Source: Tretioscincus oriximinensis
Taxonomy: Eukaryota > Chordata > Lepidosauria > Squamata > Gymnophthalmidae
Reading direction: 5' to 3'
DNA: 64,000 bases
Assembly (NCBI GenBank): GCA_022410635.1
Contig: JAJVDF010000419.1
Span: forward strand, 147,719 to 211,718
Shown piece after piece: positions 21,420 to 31,664 of the stretch. The notes under the pieces are model-generated. The model did no database searches and had not been told where the DNA came from. It worked only from the letters and a program-made list of their open reading frames with translations. The translations under genes and the position numbers were made by a program. Each line of letters starts with the position of its first letter. Within the stretch, counting starts at the first letter, position 1.

Positions 21420-22035
21420 GGGAGTGAGGTATTTATCTTACCCAGAGGGTCATCGGCCTTTGGAATTTGCTTCCAGAAGAGGTGGTGGTAGCCAGCAGCC
21501 TGGAGAGCCTTAAGACAAGATTAGACAGAGAGAGATTACAATGGAACGCCATACAAACTAAGATTCCATGGCCTATTTATTACTTGTGTTTAATTCATCA
21601 AATGTTACTTTAATTCAAACCGTATTGATATTCTTTGCACAAAGAGAAGTTATTCCCTTACTCCATTCCAACCCCATTGTTTTATGAAGTTTTTTTTCCT
21701 CTTTGATTTTTGTTATTTTTTATTTGTGTTTCATTATATGAAAGTATAATAAAAAAAATTAAAAAAAATTTNAAACCATAAAAAGAGAGNTTTACACAAG
21801 TTCATGGACTCCAAGGGTACAAACANTTCCTAGGATGGATGTCTTGATGCTGCCTCCGAGATGGAGCAACAGGCAGGACTCCTGAAATGCCATTTGCAGG
21901 GNGTTGAGGACAGTTGAAGATTCGCCTTCTTCTGTTCACTGCCCAGGTGCAATTGGTGGCTCTCTGTATAAGACAGAAGGCTGGACTAGATGGGCTCTGG
22001 CCCCATTCAGCAGGGCTCCTCTTATGTTCTTACCT
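21420..22035 (+). mobile_element. CR1 LINE 3' end split by an L1 tail
   Basis: CR1 runs from CCCAGAGGGTCATCGGCC to TTAGACAGAGAGAG, is broken at about 21530, and resumes at about 21785 with ACACAAGTTCATGGACTCC through to TCTTATGTTCTTACC. Confidence 0.85.
21530..21785 (+). mobile_element. L1-like 3' tail nested in CR1
   Basis: An AT-rich insertion ends GTATAATAAAAAAAATTAAAAAAAATTT, an A-rich 3' end. AGAGAG-like sequence flanks both sides, possibly the target duplication. Confidence 0.6.
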
Positions 22036-22134
22036 ACGAAAGCCCATGCCNCCTACTTTCCTCTTGTTAATCCCCAAACTGTACAATCTACCTGCAATTT
22101 CCCATGCTGTNCCGTTGCATTGTATTCTCGCCAC

Positions 22135-22480
22135 ATTGCAAGCCCCATAAGTCATTGCTGCGCTGGCCATACTACAATTCCCAGCATTCTCTGAAAGCCA
22201 ANAGCCAACAAACTTTTGCATCTAGCCTCAAAGTCTTGCAAGATATGTCCATGTTACTGATTGCCTTAAGAAAGCTATTTTTCAGATTTTAGAAACGTCC
22301 ACTGTAGAATTGGACTAACAGCAGAGTCTGGAAAATCCGAGACCACGGGCCTTTTTAGCGAGTGGATCTCTGAACTTGAGTGACTTCGCGGGGCGGATTC
22401 CACGTAATATTGCTGCCGTCTCGGAAACAATTCTTCATGGGGATGCAGCTTTAGCTACTCCANTGAAATCTGGTNTTTTA
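22135..22480 (+). repeat. Unnamed dispersed repeat, copy 2
   Basis: This is the partner of 1395-1760. It keeps ACTACAATTCCCAGCATTC, a sequence like the ZNF143/SBF binding motif, and ends near TTCATGGGGATGCAG. Confidence 0.6.
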
Positions 22481-22499
22481 GCAATTATTCCAAAGGGGC

Positions 22500-22861
22500 T
22501 TTCCCCCTAAATATTGCTGAAATGTGCAAAGAGCTGTGGCATTCTACAAGGAACTATTACAAGCTCAAATTCCTGCCTACATACTTTCAAATAGTAAACT
22601 TTTATGAATTTCTAGGCTTCTAAACAACAGAAAATGAAGTTTATAAGAAGAAGCAAGTCGTTAATTAGCAGGGTGGGGCTTTTTATATTTCATTATAAAG
22701 CAAAAGTCTGTTGGCCAATACATACAAAAATTGCCAAGAGCAAAGAGAAAGAAGAAGAGGAGGAATTTGNTTCTTGGGGCCCATTTTTCTCAGCCCAAAA
22801 GGACGCAAAGCAACTCACATAACCTTCTGTTCTTCTCTTCACAACAGACACCTTGTGGAAC
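22500..22861 (+). promoter_or_regulatory. LY6-like gene 5' flank
   Basis: This stretch upstream of the start codon is AT-rich and holds no clear repeat. A TATA-like run (TTTATATTTCATTATAAAG) lies around 22681-22700. The pyrimidine tract and CAG ending at 22847 look like a splice acceptor. Promoter use cannot be shown from sequence alone. Confidence 0.3.
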
Positions 22862-22916
22862 ATGAAGCTCACCCTTCTGATCAGCGGCATATTTTTCCTC
22901 TTCCTTGTCCCACCAG
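22862..22916 (+). CDS. LY6-like exon 1 (signal peptide)
   Basis: The ATG at 22862 opens 18 codons plus one base (phase 1) and is followed by a good donor, GTATGT. A pyrimidine-rich tract ending in CAG at 22847 lies 14 bases upstream of the ATG, so this exon may begin at 22848 with a separate 5' untranslated exon further upstream. The encoded hydrophobic stretch is a typical secretory leader. Confidence 0.85.
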
Positions 22917-25900
22917 GTATGTGGAAACAAGTTAATATTCATAGGTCCTGGTCACAGAAGTGCTTTTAAACCTACTTTAGTCCTCAAGAGGAGGCCCACC
23001 TGACTGTAGCACCTTGCTCAGTGGCAAAGAGGGTGGGAACCCAGGATGGGGGTTCTCCGTGGCATCCCCCAGATTGTGGGACAAAAGAGTCTTCCTCTTG
23101 AGGTGCGCCAACCACCATCTCTGTATGCATTCAGAAAACACTTGAAGACGCATCTCTTTGACCAGGCCTTTGGCTGCTCTCCTTTCCTTCCTTCCAGACA
23201 TTGCTGTTGTGTTATGTTAATTTGGTTTTTATTCATAACTGCCCTGAGACCTTCAGGTGTAGAGTGATACAGAAATGTAAGGGAAAGAAGGAAGGTGAGA
23301 GGGAGGGAGGGAGGAAGGAAGGAGGAAGAGAGGAAGGAGATATAAGTGTAAAAATGTAATATTTCATAGTTGTGTGTTGGGAAATGCATATTAGAGATAA
23401 ATAATAGAGTAATATTGAATATGTNAGTTGATTTTTTATGTTAGATAAATAGTTTTATCAGGCACAAATATAGCAGGCACAAATGGCTCAGTCGCTTAGA
23501 AAACCATCTCTCATATTGAAGATGGGGTTTCGAAGCCCTTTGTCAGATTTGGGGAGGGGTGAGCACCTTCCACTAGCCAGTAGCTCTAGCCAACCCAGCT
23601 ATTCGAAAGCATGAACCACAAGAAATTGCCACTGGCTGCAAGTAGATACATGGGAACNACCACAACCTGGTGGAAAAGATTAGAATGTAAGCCTTCGGGA
23701 AAAATACCCTTGTAAGCTGCTTTGAGTCCCTTTAAAAGGTGAGAAAAGCGGGGTATAAGACCCCAGTTCTTCTTCTTCTTCTACGGCAGCGGCAGCCTCT
23801 TCATCTTCTTCTTCTGCTGCTGTTGCTGCTGCTGTAGATTAAAATGAGATTGTAAACATGTGATAATGAAGATTGTCTAAATGGTTTGTAAAAATATATA
23901 TTAAATAAAGAGAAGGCAGGCAGGAGCTGAACCAGAAAAAATCCAGTTCTCCACGATCGAATATGCTTTAGAAGCAAGTGTGTGACCAGGGCCATGGCAA
24001 TATCAGTAGCTCAAAGGTGCCTTAGAGACAGTAGCGTACAATTCTATTGTCCTAATTTCATCTCTAATCCTCCATTCCTGTTTGTGAGGTGTAGCAGAGG
24101 CAGACTGAGATGTGAGCAAGTTCACATAAACTGTCTACAAGTTGCTTCTGATGTGTTATTTTCTCCTATTCATGAGAGGGAAAGGGGCAAACTGATTTGT
24201 GAATGATTCTCACCTGTAAACCATCTTTGAACCAACTAAAAACTCCCTCAGATGTGGGGGGACATGGTGACATGTGAACAGACCTATCTGTGAACCATTT
24301 CTAAACCTTCACTAAGCCACTATGTATGGATGATCCAAGGACTGGTGCCGGCTTTTCAGTGATCTCTTATTTACTGAGGGAGCGATCAGACAGGGCTTTG
24401 GCTGTATCCTCATTAAGGATATTTAACGTGTTGGCAACAACATCATGTAGAATTTGTCCCATTGCCTCACAAAGGTTCAGCAATCTGGTCCCAGTTTTTC
24501 TGGAAGGTTATTTTCCACGGTCCAGCAGTGGACTTCTTTTAAATATGAAAGATTGTTTAGTGGGGACTTTCAGTAACGTGAATTGAGGCTAGCTGTAAAA
24601 AACTCATTGGCTCTTGTCTCGNTGAGAATGTTGGAAATTGTAGTAAAATTATTGCAGCAATGACATGGGGCATGTAATGTCACAAGATTACAGAAAATGT
24701 AATGTGGAAACAAGAAANAACGAGGAAAATTGAAGGGGATGAAGACGTATTTGNGGATGTGTTTTCTCAGATTTAATAAAAATAGCGATTTTGAGGTTGT
24801 AATGGGGAAGCAGCCTTTTTTGGTGGCCTCTTTAAGGAAAAAAATTCTTCTATGGATATACATGAGATTTCCATTCAAACAATTAAATGCACATCCAAAA
24901 AACTATCTCGTTTTTCCAAATTTTGTCTTCTTTTGCCTCAAAGTCTGGCAACACTTTCTCTGAGCGCTAATCACTGATTGCTCTCTTGCCTGCTCAGTTT
25001 TCCATGGCCCCAACTGGTCACTCATAGCAATAATTTCCATGTTACCGAGCGGCTACGTTTCCTGCTTCTGTGTCTACGTAGCTTTCCACCTGATCCAACT
25101 AGAAGAATGAACTATGTTCTGAGATCCTGAATGACAAAAAGGTGCTCGTTCCTAGACTTCAAGACAGGGTATAAGGTAACTGCAAGAAGATTTGAGAAAA
25201 TGTCTGACTTTACAGCCTCAAATTCATCCATAGGGAACCTCATTTTTGTGTCACCACTCGTAGCCTGAGTGGATTTACCCACACAGTTACCAGGTGCCAA
25301 GGTTCATTTGTAGGCATCTTCTTCTTACTAACATACAGTATATTTTTGTCTGAAATACTTAGGGTTGCCATATTTTGGCAGCCCAAAACCGGGACGGGGG
25401 TGGGGTGGGGGTGCATGCACACGGGCGCACACACAGACGCTTGTAGTGAGACAGGCAGAACCTCTCTNCTGCCTGTCTCACCACAAGCGTCCGTGTGTGC
25501 GCATGTGTGGGTGTGCGTAGCTGCTCCTCTGCTGGAGGCGGGGTTTTGCGCCTGCTGTCAGGCAAAGCGCGTCAACCCGTCTCCAGCAGAGGAAAAACGC
25601 TTGGGTTTGTTCTTGTCACAGGAGAACAGAGAAGCTCTGACAGCAGGCGCGAGACCCCGTCTCCAGCAGAGGGGCAGCTACGGCACACTCCGAGGTTCCT
25701 TCCAGGACCCCAGAAAGCATTGCTAGGGCTGCAGCCATCATAAGAACATAAGAACATAAGAAGAGCCATNCTGGATCAGGCCACAGCCCATCGAGTCCAG
25801 CATTCTGTGTCACACAGAGGCCCACCAGATGCACCTGGGCAGCCTGAACAGAGGAAAGCAAAATATGCTCCTGTTCATGACTCCCTGCAAATGGTATTTC

Positions 25901-28900
25901 AAGAGTCCTGCCTGTTGCTCCATCCCGGAGGCTACATCCAGACAACTATCTTAGCTCTGACGGCTCCTTTGCCTTTAAAATCCAGCATCGGGGACTGTAA
26001 AAATCTGGGATTTTATCTTAAAACCCGGAGAGAGCTATATTTTAGTCCCCAAAGCCGGGATTGTCCTGCCTTCCCGGGACGTACGGCAACCTTAGAAATA
26101 CTGGAGGTGGGTGTGGTGTTCTATCCATGAGACCTAGGCTTTTTAGCAANCTTGTAAGTTAATGGTTCTCAAAACTCTGTTCCTCCAGCTGTTCCAAACA
26201 ACCGCCAGTATTCCATGCATCAGGTCTTGGCTGCTACTGCTCAGCAAAGATACACAGTTCAGGAATGCAGCAAGATGCTTGCCTACCAAATACGTAGAAT
26301 CAGCCATCCAGCAACAGTACACAGGGAAGTCCAAAAGCAGGGTTAGGCTAAATCCAGATTCGGCACACGGTGACAACAGAGTAATCCAGAAGCAGAGTCA
26401 AGTAAGTCTATGGTCAGGTTCACAGCAGACAACAACATCCAGGCAATCTGAGGTCAGAGAACAGGCAGGAGCTCAAGCAGTCAGAAAAGTGACTCAATCT
26501 CCAGCAACAAATTAAGTCTTCATAACGCAGCAGTTTATATCCTCAGTGCCATGCCAATACCCCAAGGTCCCTCCATGATTTTTGCAGCCAGCCTCTGCAG
26601 ATGCCGATGACGAGCTTTCCTTTTCTCTCCCCCAGGAAGGTCTGCGGCCTGTGCCGATCTTTATCCTCTTCAGCGTATCTCTCAGAGGGCAGCCTGTGTT
26701 TCTAGCTGAGAAACTGTCTGTGGCTCTGGCCAGGCCTAAGTCCCTTCTTCCTCAGTTGATGTGTCCTCACCAGCGTCCAAAGCAGAAATGACACCTGCCA
26801 ACCTCATTGGCATGGGATTCTGGGAGAACGTTGAGAGTACCACAATATGAGAACCACTGCTGAAATCCTGTCCCCTTTCCCTATGCAACCATTTAAGGTT
26901 TCTGCCTTTGCACAGGGCGATTCTCCTAGTAGGAAAAGAACAGGCGGAACAAGGCCAAATCATTGGTGAGGAACAGAAAGAGGCTTGGATAATCTAATGC
27001 AGGATCTCGCAGCAATAAGCTATGCACTGTTTTATTGCNTTTATCAAGGGACAGTTGCAGATCAATGTGACAGCTGGTTAAATAACGACTAAAAGTCCAT
27101 TTCAATGGTAAACATTTGACAAATCCCCAAAGCAGCAAGCAGTCTGTTAGTTAAAAGGGCAGTAATCTTGTTTCAAAACTTCTGTAAGGGAAATGGCTCC
27201 CTCTTGTGGTAGTGAAGACTATCTGCATTCAGCATGAACTAACGCCAAATTCTATTTCCTGCTGGCAGTCACAGGCCCCATTCCAAATGTGTGAGTTAAA
27301 TCCAGATTTTATTTTGAATCCAGATAAACCCAATCACACCTCCAACCCCATGTACCTGTCAGCCTAGGCTGACCAGGTGACTCCTTTTTTGGGGGGGAGG
27401 GGTTTGAAAACCCGGTTTTGGGGTGCCTCCCAGTTTTTTCTGAGGAATTTCCTTTTCAAAAAAATATTTTTTTTGAAAAATATTTTGTTTTTTAAATTTT
27501 TTTACCTCAGAAAAAACTGAGAGGCACCCCAAAACCGGGTCCCCTCAAAAGGGATAATCTGATCGGCCTATTTCAGCCTGAGTTACTGCAGTGAGCCTTT
27601 GTTTTGCAGCTCTGTGAACAAGTGGTGGGAGGTGCCTGAGAATCTCGTACATTTTATCAGATTTTCTACTCTCATAGAAGGTGTCTGAGGCAAGGTCTGA
27701 GGATTCTGCCAGGGGTGGGAATGACATCATTGTGAGGTCAGTTCTGGCCACCAAGTCTGGAAAGAGTGTTACTTTCAGTCTCTGCTTCTGGGAAGGGCAC
27801 CCAGACATGACGAGTAAATGGCCCCCTCTGCATGGGAGATTTCCCAAGCCAGAAACTTTCCACAAGTGCAGCCACTTGATTGGCTGTTCTTCCCTCCTCT
27901 CATACATCAGGAAAAGCAGATCTTGCATAAGTCGCCATATGCAANAGCAGCAACATTAGATGCCTGACTGGCTGAAGGTAGACAAAATTCACAGAAGATA
28001 TTCATGCGGTCTTAGCGAGAGGATCTTGCCTTTCACTAGGGAATCAGAATACTAGTACTGGATGGAAAACCCGGAATATTGAACCTTTCTACTGCTATTG
28101 CTGCTGGAAACCTGTAATTACATGATACAAATGTCATCATCATCATCATCATAGCCTTTACTGGCATAGAAAGAAGAAGGACATCCAATGCAAGAAACAA
28201 ATCAAATATAAACTTTCACAAGTAAGCAACAAAAAGAAGTTACAGCTGAGCAATACGGCGAAATAAGATTGTAGACCATTCCAAATGGACTCAGNTAGTC
28301 AAGGAATCAATTAAATCAATCAAGAAAAAGGCCACCTGTTCCGTAAAGGATTCGTCCTGGTTGTTCAGAAGAAACCCAATTTTCTGGAAGTCCGGTATGG
28401 ACATACTAGGCAAAAAAATAGGTTGTTGATATTTTTCTCTGATTTTTGAACGTAATGNACACTGAAACAAGATGTGAAATAGGGAGTCTTGCACCATATG
28501 ATCGCAAGTGCAAGTACGCAAATGCTTGGGTATTCCTAGAAATCTCCCTCTAAGCTGTCCCGAGGGGAGGATGTTAAAANGTGCTACAGACATAGCGCGT
28601 CTTGAGGCCGGGTTAATCAATGNTCTGAGGTAGGCGGCCATGGGCCCCCCATGAACACATAAATTAAAGCTTACAGGGGAGCAGGTCTTGGAAGCTGCCG
28701 ACCATAAGCAAATGTCCTATAAGCAGACCTTAATCGCATGAAAAACCTCTCATCTGGAAGTCCTCTTAGTCCAGTTCCTCAGGACTGAAGGTGGAACGAA
28801 AATATGTGTTGGGACAGGGCCAGAATAAGGCTCAGTGTGAATCCACCCTAATCGGTAACAGCTGAACATTCTGCCTCCTTGGTCATTCCATTTCTCCTTT

Positions 28901-29843
28901 GGTTCCAGGTTCCTTGCTGCGCTGTTTCACCTGCCTCTTTCCCACCATCTCCCCACTGGACTGCTTGAAGTTCCCCACTCCATGTGGGCCTCTGCAGAGA
29001 TGCCTCCTGTCTGTGACAAGGGGACACAAAGGTTGTGCTGCAACATTGGTGACATTCACAAAATANAGCTGCTGGTTACCTCCATGGGCTCTCCAGCTGC
29101 ATCGGCTGCAGCCCAGTGCTGTGGGCATATAGTGGGTCTCCAGCAGCTGGGATGTACAGCGAGGGGCTCAAGCGGGTGGGAGCGCTTGGCAGCAGCTAGT
29201 GATCGAGCTGAAAAGAGCAGCCAGTCGGAAGTTTACTGCTGATCTGCCAATCAGTGCAGAAGAAAACAGATTTAGTGATGATTGGCCAATATCTGTATTA
29301 TACAGAAATGCGGGGTGGGGGACCTAATAATGAAAAAAAAAAATATGAAACTGGTATATGCCCAAACCAAGACTTATTATTCTACCTAAAGGGGTCTGGA
29401 GGATTAGGGACAAACTACTATCTCGTTCTGACCAAATCTGCAAGTGGTCACATTTTGAGGGAAGTGACATAAGAAGAAAAGGAAGAATCATAGGCACCTC
29501 CAGGGTCATTGGGTCCAACCCCCTGCTCAATCCAGGATTCATAGCATTTAATATTCTTTCTTTGCATAGCCCCTTGTTTACCTGTTTGGCTTTTACATTG
29601 CTGTTCTCCCATCTTCTTTTCTGTCCCTCAGGTGCTCTTGAACTTGTCATTCAGGAGAAGAGCTGTGGGGACCCCTCCATGTGTGGTGTCCACGGCACGC
29701 GGTCCATGCTGGGAGCCAATTTCACCTACGACACTTACTGTTGTTCTGTGGACCTCTGCAACAGGGCTGCCAGGNGAGTCGCCATCTTCTGGAACATGGC
29801 AGCTCCCACTTTCTTGTCCCTCGCCTTGGCCAACCTCCGCTGA
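22862..29843 (+). CDS. Ly6/uPAR (LU-domain) GPI-anchored protein, three coding exons
   Basis: Three exons (22862-22916, 28909-29031, 29632-29843) join in phase 1 at both junctions and give 129 residues plus TGA. Residues 1-19 are a signal peptide (basic start, then a hydrophobic run ending VPPG). The mature part opens LRCFTC and carries ten cysteines at about 24, 27, 37, 44, 50, 71, 77, 96, 97 and 102, ending CCxxxxCN, the three-finger LU pattern. An NFT glycosylation sequon is at residue 89. The last 20 or so residues are hydrophobic, as in a GPI-attachment signal. LU proteins of this size are extracellular membrane-anchored ligands or modulators; the partner here is unknown. Exon count, phases and spacing resemble the MHC class III LY6G6 genes, and CLIC1 lies next to it. 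I cannot say which LY6G6 member it is, so no symbol is given. Two oddities are the non-consensus exon 2 donor (GTTGTG) and an N at 29775 inside codon 108, which would be a stop if it were T. Confidence 0.85.
22950..23275 (+). mobile_element. L2 LINE 3' end (LY6-like intron 1)
   Basis: GTGGGACAAAAGAGTCTTCC, TGCATTCAGAAAACACTTG, CATCTCTTTGACCAGGCC, CCTGAGACCTTCAGGTGTAG. It is followed by a purine-rich GGAA tract to about 23342. Confidence 0.8.
23468..23825 (+). mobile_element. tRNA-headed SINE B with CTT/CTG tail
   Basis: Head GGCTCAGTCGCTTAG (A box) and GGGTTTCGAAGCCC (B box), then CACCTTCCACTAGCC, CCAACCCAGCTATTCGAAAGC, AAGCTGCTTTGAGTCCC and AAAGCGGGGTATAAG, ending in TTC and CTG repeats. 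Confidence 0.85.
23826..25351. other. LY6-like intron 1, mostly unassigned
   Basis: AT-rich intron sequence without an exon I can support. No clear LINE or SINE end was recognised. Confidence 0.45.
25360..26094. mobile_element. hAT-type MITE with nested CR1
   Basis: Terminal repeats TAGGGTTGCC and GGCAACCTTA are flanked by a perfect 8-bp duplication GAAATACT (25352-25359 and 26095-26102). The interior has inverted blocks such as AAAACCGGGAC and CAAAGCCGGGAT, and is broken by a CR1 tail at about 25741-25955. Confidence 0.82.
25741..25955 (-). mobile_element. CR1 LINE tail nested in hAT MITE
   Basis: AAGAACATAAGAACATAAG through CATCCCGGAGGCTACATCC, reverse orientation; the low divergence suggests a recent insertion. 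Confidence 0.88.
26161..26862. mobile_element. Probable hAT-like element
   Basis: The ends GGTTCTCAAAAC and ATGAGAACCACTG are weak inverted repeats like hAT termini (CAGTGGTTCTCA). No clean target duplication was found. Confidence 0.4.
27367..27568. mobile_element. TA-flanked MITE (middle form)
   Basis: Starts GGCTGACCAGGTGACTCC and ends ATCTGATCGGCC, with TA at 27365-27366 and 27569-27570. Arms with CGGTTTTGGGGTGCCTCCC face GGCACCCCAAAACCGG around an A/T core. Confidence 0.8.
27600..27835. repeat. Unnamed TGACATCA-rich repeat, copy 2
   Basis: GAGAATCTCGTACATTTTATC, GGAATGACATCATTGTGAGG and TCTGCTTCTGGGAAGGGC match the order in the copies near 10.5 and 34.7 kb, in reverse arrangement relative to the first. 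Confidence 0.5.
28131..28645 (-). mobile_element. Non-LTR retrotransposon 3' end with (TGATGA)n tail
   Basis: The minus frame contains a C-C-H-C-like end (LRTCTCDHMVQDSLFHILFQC) followed by KYQQPIF and AFFLIDLI blocks, then GCCAGTAAAGGCTATGATGATG at the tail. This resembles the C-terminal region of R4/Dong- or Vingi-type LINEs, but I cannot name the clade with confidence. Confidence 0.6.
28909..29031 (+). CDS. LY6-like exon 2 (cysteines 1-5)
   Basis: The acceptor is a pyrimidine tract ending TTCCAG at 28908. The exon encodes cysteines 1 to 5, starting LRCFTC. The only donor that keeps phase 1 with exon 3 and gives the normal LU spacing is AAAG/GTTGTG at 29031. That donor is weak, but alternatives at 29008, 29012 and the GTGACA site just downstream break the frame of exon 3. 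Confidence 0.78.
29453..29540 (-). mobile_element. CR1 terminal fragment, classical subfamily (LY6-like intron 2)
   Basis: AGAATCATAGGCACCTCCAG, GGTCATTGGGTCCAACCCC, TGCTCAATCCAGGATTCA, reverse orientation. Confidence 0.75.
29632..29843 (+). CDS. LY6-like exon 3 (cysteines 6-10 and GPI signal)
   Basis: The acceptor CCCTCAG ends at 29631. The exon carries cysteines 6 to 10 with the CC-x4-CN ending, an N-glycosylation sequon, then a hydrophobic C-terminus stopping at TGA 29841-29843. The stop is followed within 50 bases by an inverted CR1 tail. Confidence 0.87.
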
Positions 29844-29892
29844 CACCGCCCAAGACCACCAAGGCTGCACCTAAGAGCCTGAAAGCTCTGGG

Positions 29893-30145
29893 AACATAAG
29901 AACATAAGAAGAGCCATANNGNNNNNNNNNNNNNCCNNNCAAGTCCAGCATTCTGTGTCACACAGAGGCCCNCNAGATGCACCTGGGCAGTCCGAACAGA
30001 GGAAAGCAAAATATGCTCCTGTTCATGTCTCCCTGCAAATGGTATTTCAAGAGTCCTGCCTGTNGCTCCATCCCGGAGGCGACATCCAGGCAACTATCTT
30101 AGTATCCATTTATACCCTTAGTGTCCATAAACCTGTCTAGGGAAG
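29893..30145 (-). mobile_element. CR1 LINE tail in LY6-like 3' region
   Basis: GGAACATAAGAACATAAGAAG starts the reverse CR1 end, which runs to CTTAGTGTCCATAAACCTGTC. A run of N masks 29919-29938. It sits 50 bp past the stop codon. Confidence 0.88.
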
Positions 30146-30246
30146 GGTGTGAAATTCCCCAACAGCGGCTTTTCATACCATACCCTTTTCTTTCCTGGAA
30201 TGAAGGGACAGGAGAAATTTATGATTGTAGATTTGGTATGAAAGCA

Positions 30247-30252
30247 AATAAA
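30247..30252 (+). other. Candidate poly(A) signal of LY6-like gene
   Basis: AATAAA sits about 400 bases past the stop codon. If it is used, the 3' untranslated region would include the antisense CR1 tail at 29890-30145. Confidence 0.4.
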
Positions 30253-30254
30253 AG

Positions 30255-30560
30255 GTCATGTTTTATTTATTTTATTTACTTACATTTAAATTCAGCCTCA
30301 CTCCCAAAGGTCTCAGCACCGCNCTCAGATTTTAAAAAACATAAAACGGATTAAAATAGAACAATTAAGAATGGAATCGTGCCTTTAAAGAGAGGGGAAT
30401 TTTTGCCTCAGCCAAAGGCAAGGTCCTTTCCAGACATCTGAGGTGTCAGCATAAGTGCCTGATGTACCTCAGGGGGGAGAGAATTCCACATCCTGAGGCC
30501 ACCACAGAGAAGACCCATGTTTCCATACACCTTTGACGCGTACAGGAGGTGGGACTGTCA
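30255..30560 (-). mobile_element. L2 LINE 3' end
   Basis: Reverse TTTATTTTATTTACTTACA tail, CCAAAGGTCTCAGCACCG and CAGCCAAAGGCAAGG, ending in L2 coding-end text around GAGAATTCCACATCC. Confidence 0.7.
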
Positions 30561-30569
30561 GGAGAGCCT

Positions 30570-30895
30570 CATCACTGATAGCTCAGTCACTTAGGAATTC
30601 GTCTCTCGCTTGGGAGATGGGGTTTCGAAGCCCTGTGTGGGACGTGGGGAGTGCTGAGCACCTTCCACTAGCCTGTAGCTCTAGCCAACCCAGCTATTCG
30701 AAAGCAAGAATTGCAAGAAATTGCAACTGACTGCAAGTAGATACATGGGAACCACCATTGCCTGGTGGGGAAGATAGAATGTGAGCCTTCGGGCAAAATA
30801 TACCCTTTGTAAGCCGCTTTGAGTCCCTTTGAAAGGTGAGAAAAGCGGGGTATAAGAACCAAGTTCTTCTTCTCCTTCTTCATCAGAAGGTCTTA
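30570..30895 (+). mobile_element. tRNA-headed SINE B, best copy
   Basis: TAGCTCAGTCACTTAGGAATTC (A-box region) and GGGTTTCGAAGCCCTG (B box), then CACCTTCCACTAGCCTG, GCAAGTAGATACATGGGAAC, AAGCCGCTTTGAGTCCC and AGCGGGGTATAAG, ending in a CTT-rich tail. Confidence 0.9.
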
Positions 30896-31394
30896 TTTAT
30901 ACCTACAGGTGTTCCTTCAAATATTTTGGGCCCAAGCTGTTTTAGGGCCTTGTAGTGAATGTTAGTTTTCCTTCTGATTGATGTCTCAACTCTGTGGAAA
31001 AAAGAAGAAGGAAATGCTGAAACAAGGAAACAAAAGCAGGGAAGGAACATTAGTCTGATCCTTATCTTTCTTTTACTGTTCAACTCTGGGCTGTTATGTT
31101 ATTTTAGGCACCCTAAACATATGATANGATTTTGAAGATGGGGAGCCAATCACTGGAAACCTCAGAGAAGCCCTGATGGGTCAAGGCACAACCAATCCAC
31201 AACCTATCCGACACACGAGCCACCGTTTGCTTTGGATCTGCTCCAGCCTTCCTTTAAACGGTCATTAGAATGGGGTTACCATGTTAAAAAAAAGCCACAA
31301 GAAAAATTAAGGGGCTGAAGCCTCTCCCTTATGGAATAAGGCTGCAACNTCTGGGNCTCNTTACCTTTAAANGATGGANTTTAAGAGGTGTTCT

Positions 31395-31660
31395 GATTAA
31401 ANAACATAAGAGCCCTGNTGAATCAAGCCAAAGCCCATCTAGTCCAGCATTCTGCCTCACACAGAGGCCCACAAATTGCACTTGGGCAGTCTGATCAGAA
31501 GAAGGCAAAATCTTCACCTATTCTTGACTTCCTGCAAATGGGCCTCTGTGTCAGACAGGATGCTGGGCTAGATGGGCTCTGGCCTGGTTCAGTATGCTTC
31601 TTCTTATGTTCTTAAAAGGACTGCCTGTTGCTCCATCCCAGAGGAAGTTTCAAAAGATCC
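31395..31660. mobile_element. CR1 3' ends in inverted arrangement
   Basis: A reverse CR1 tail (31395-31535) meets a forward CR1 tail (31540-31615, ending TCTTATGTTCTTA), then a short reverse piece resumes at 31620 with CTGTTGCTCCATCCCAGAGG. This looks like one insertion broken by another. Confidence 0.75.
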
Positions 31661-31664
31661 ACCC

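Noticed and set aside
29009..29050. Alternative exon 2 donor at ATTG/GTGACA
   Set aside because: It is stronger in sequence but puts exon 3 out of frame and destroys the cysteine pattern.
22862..29843. Secreted three-finger toxin
   Set aside because: The C-terminal hydrophobic anchor signal and location beside CLIC1 favour an ordinary membrane-anchored Ly6 protein.
30570..30650. tRNA gene suggested by A and B boxes
   Set aside because: The boxes are followed by SINE body and tail, and no cloverleaf or CCA-end acceptor pairing was seen.
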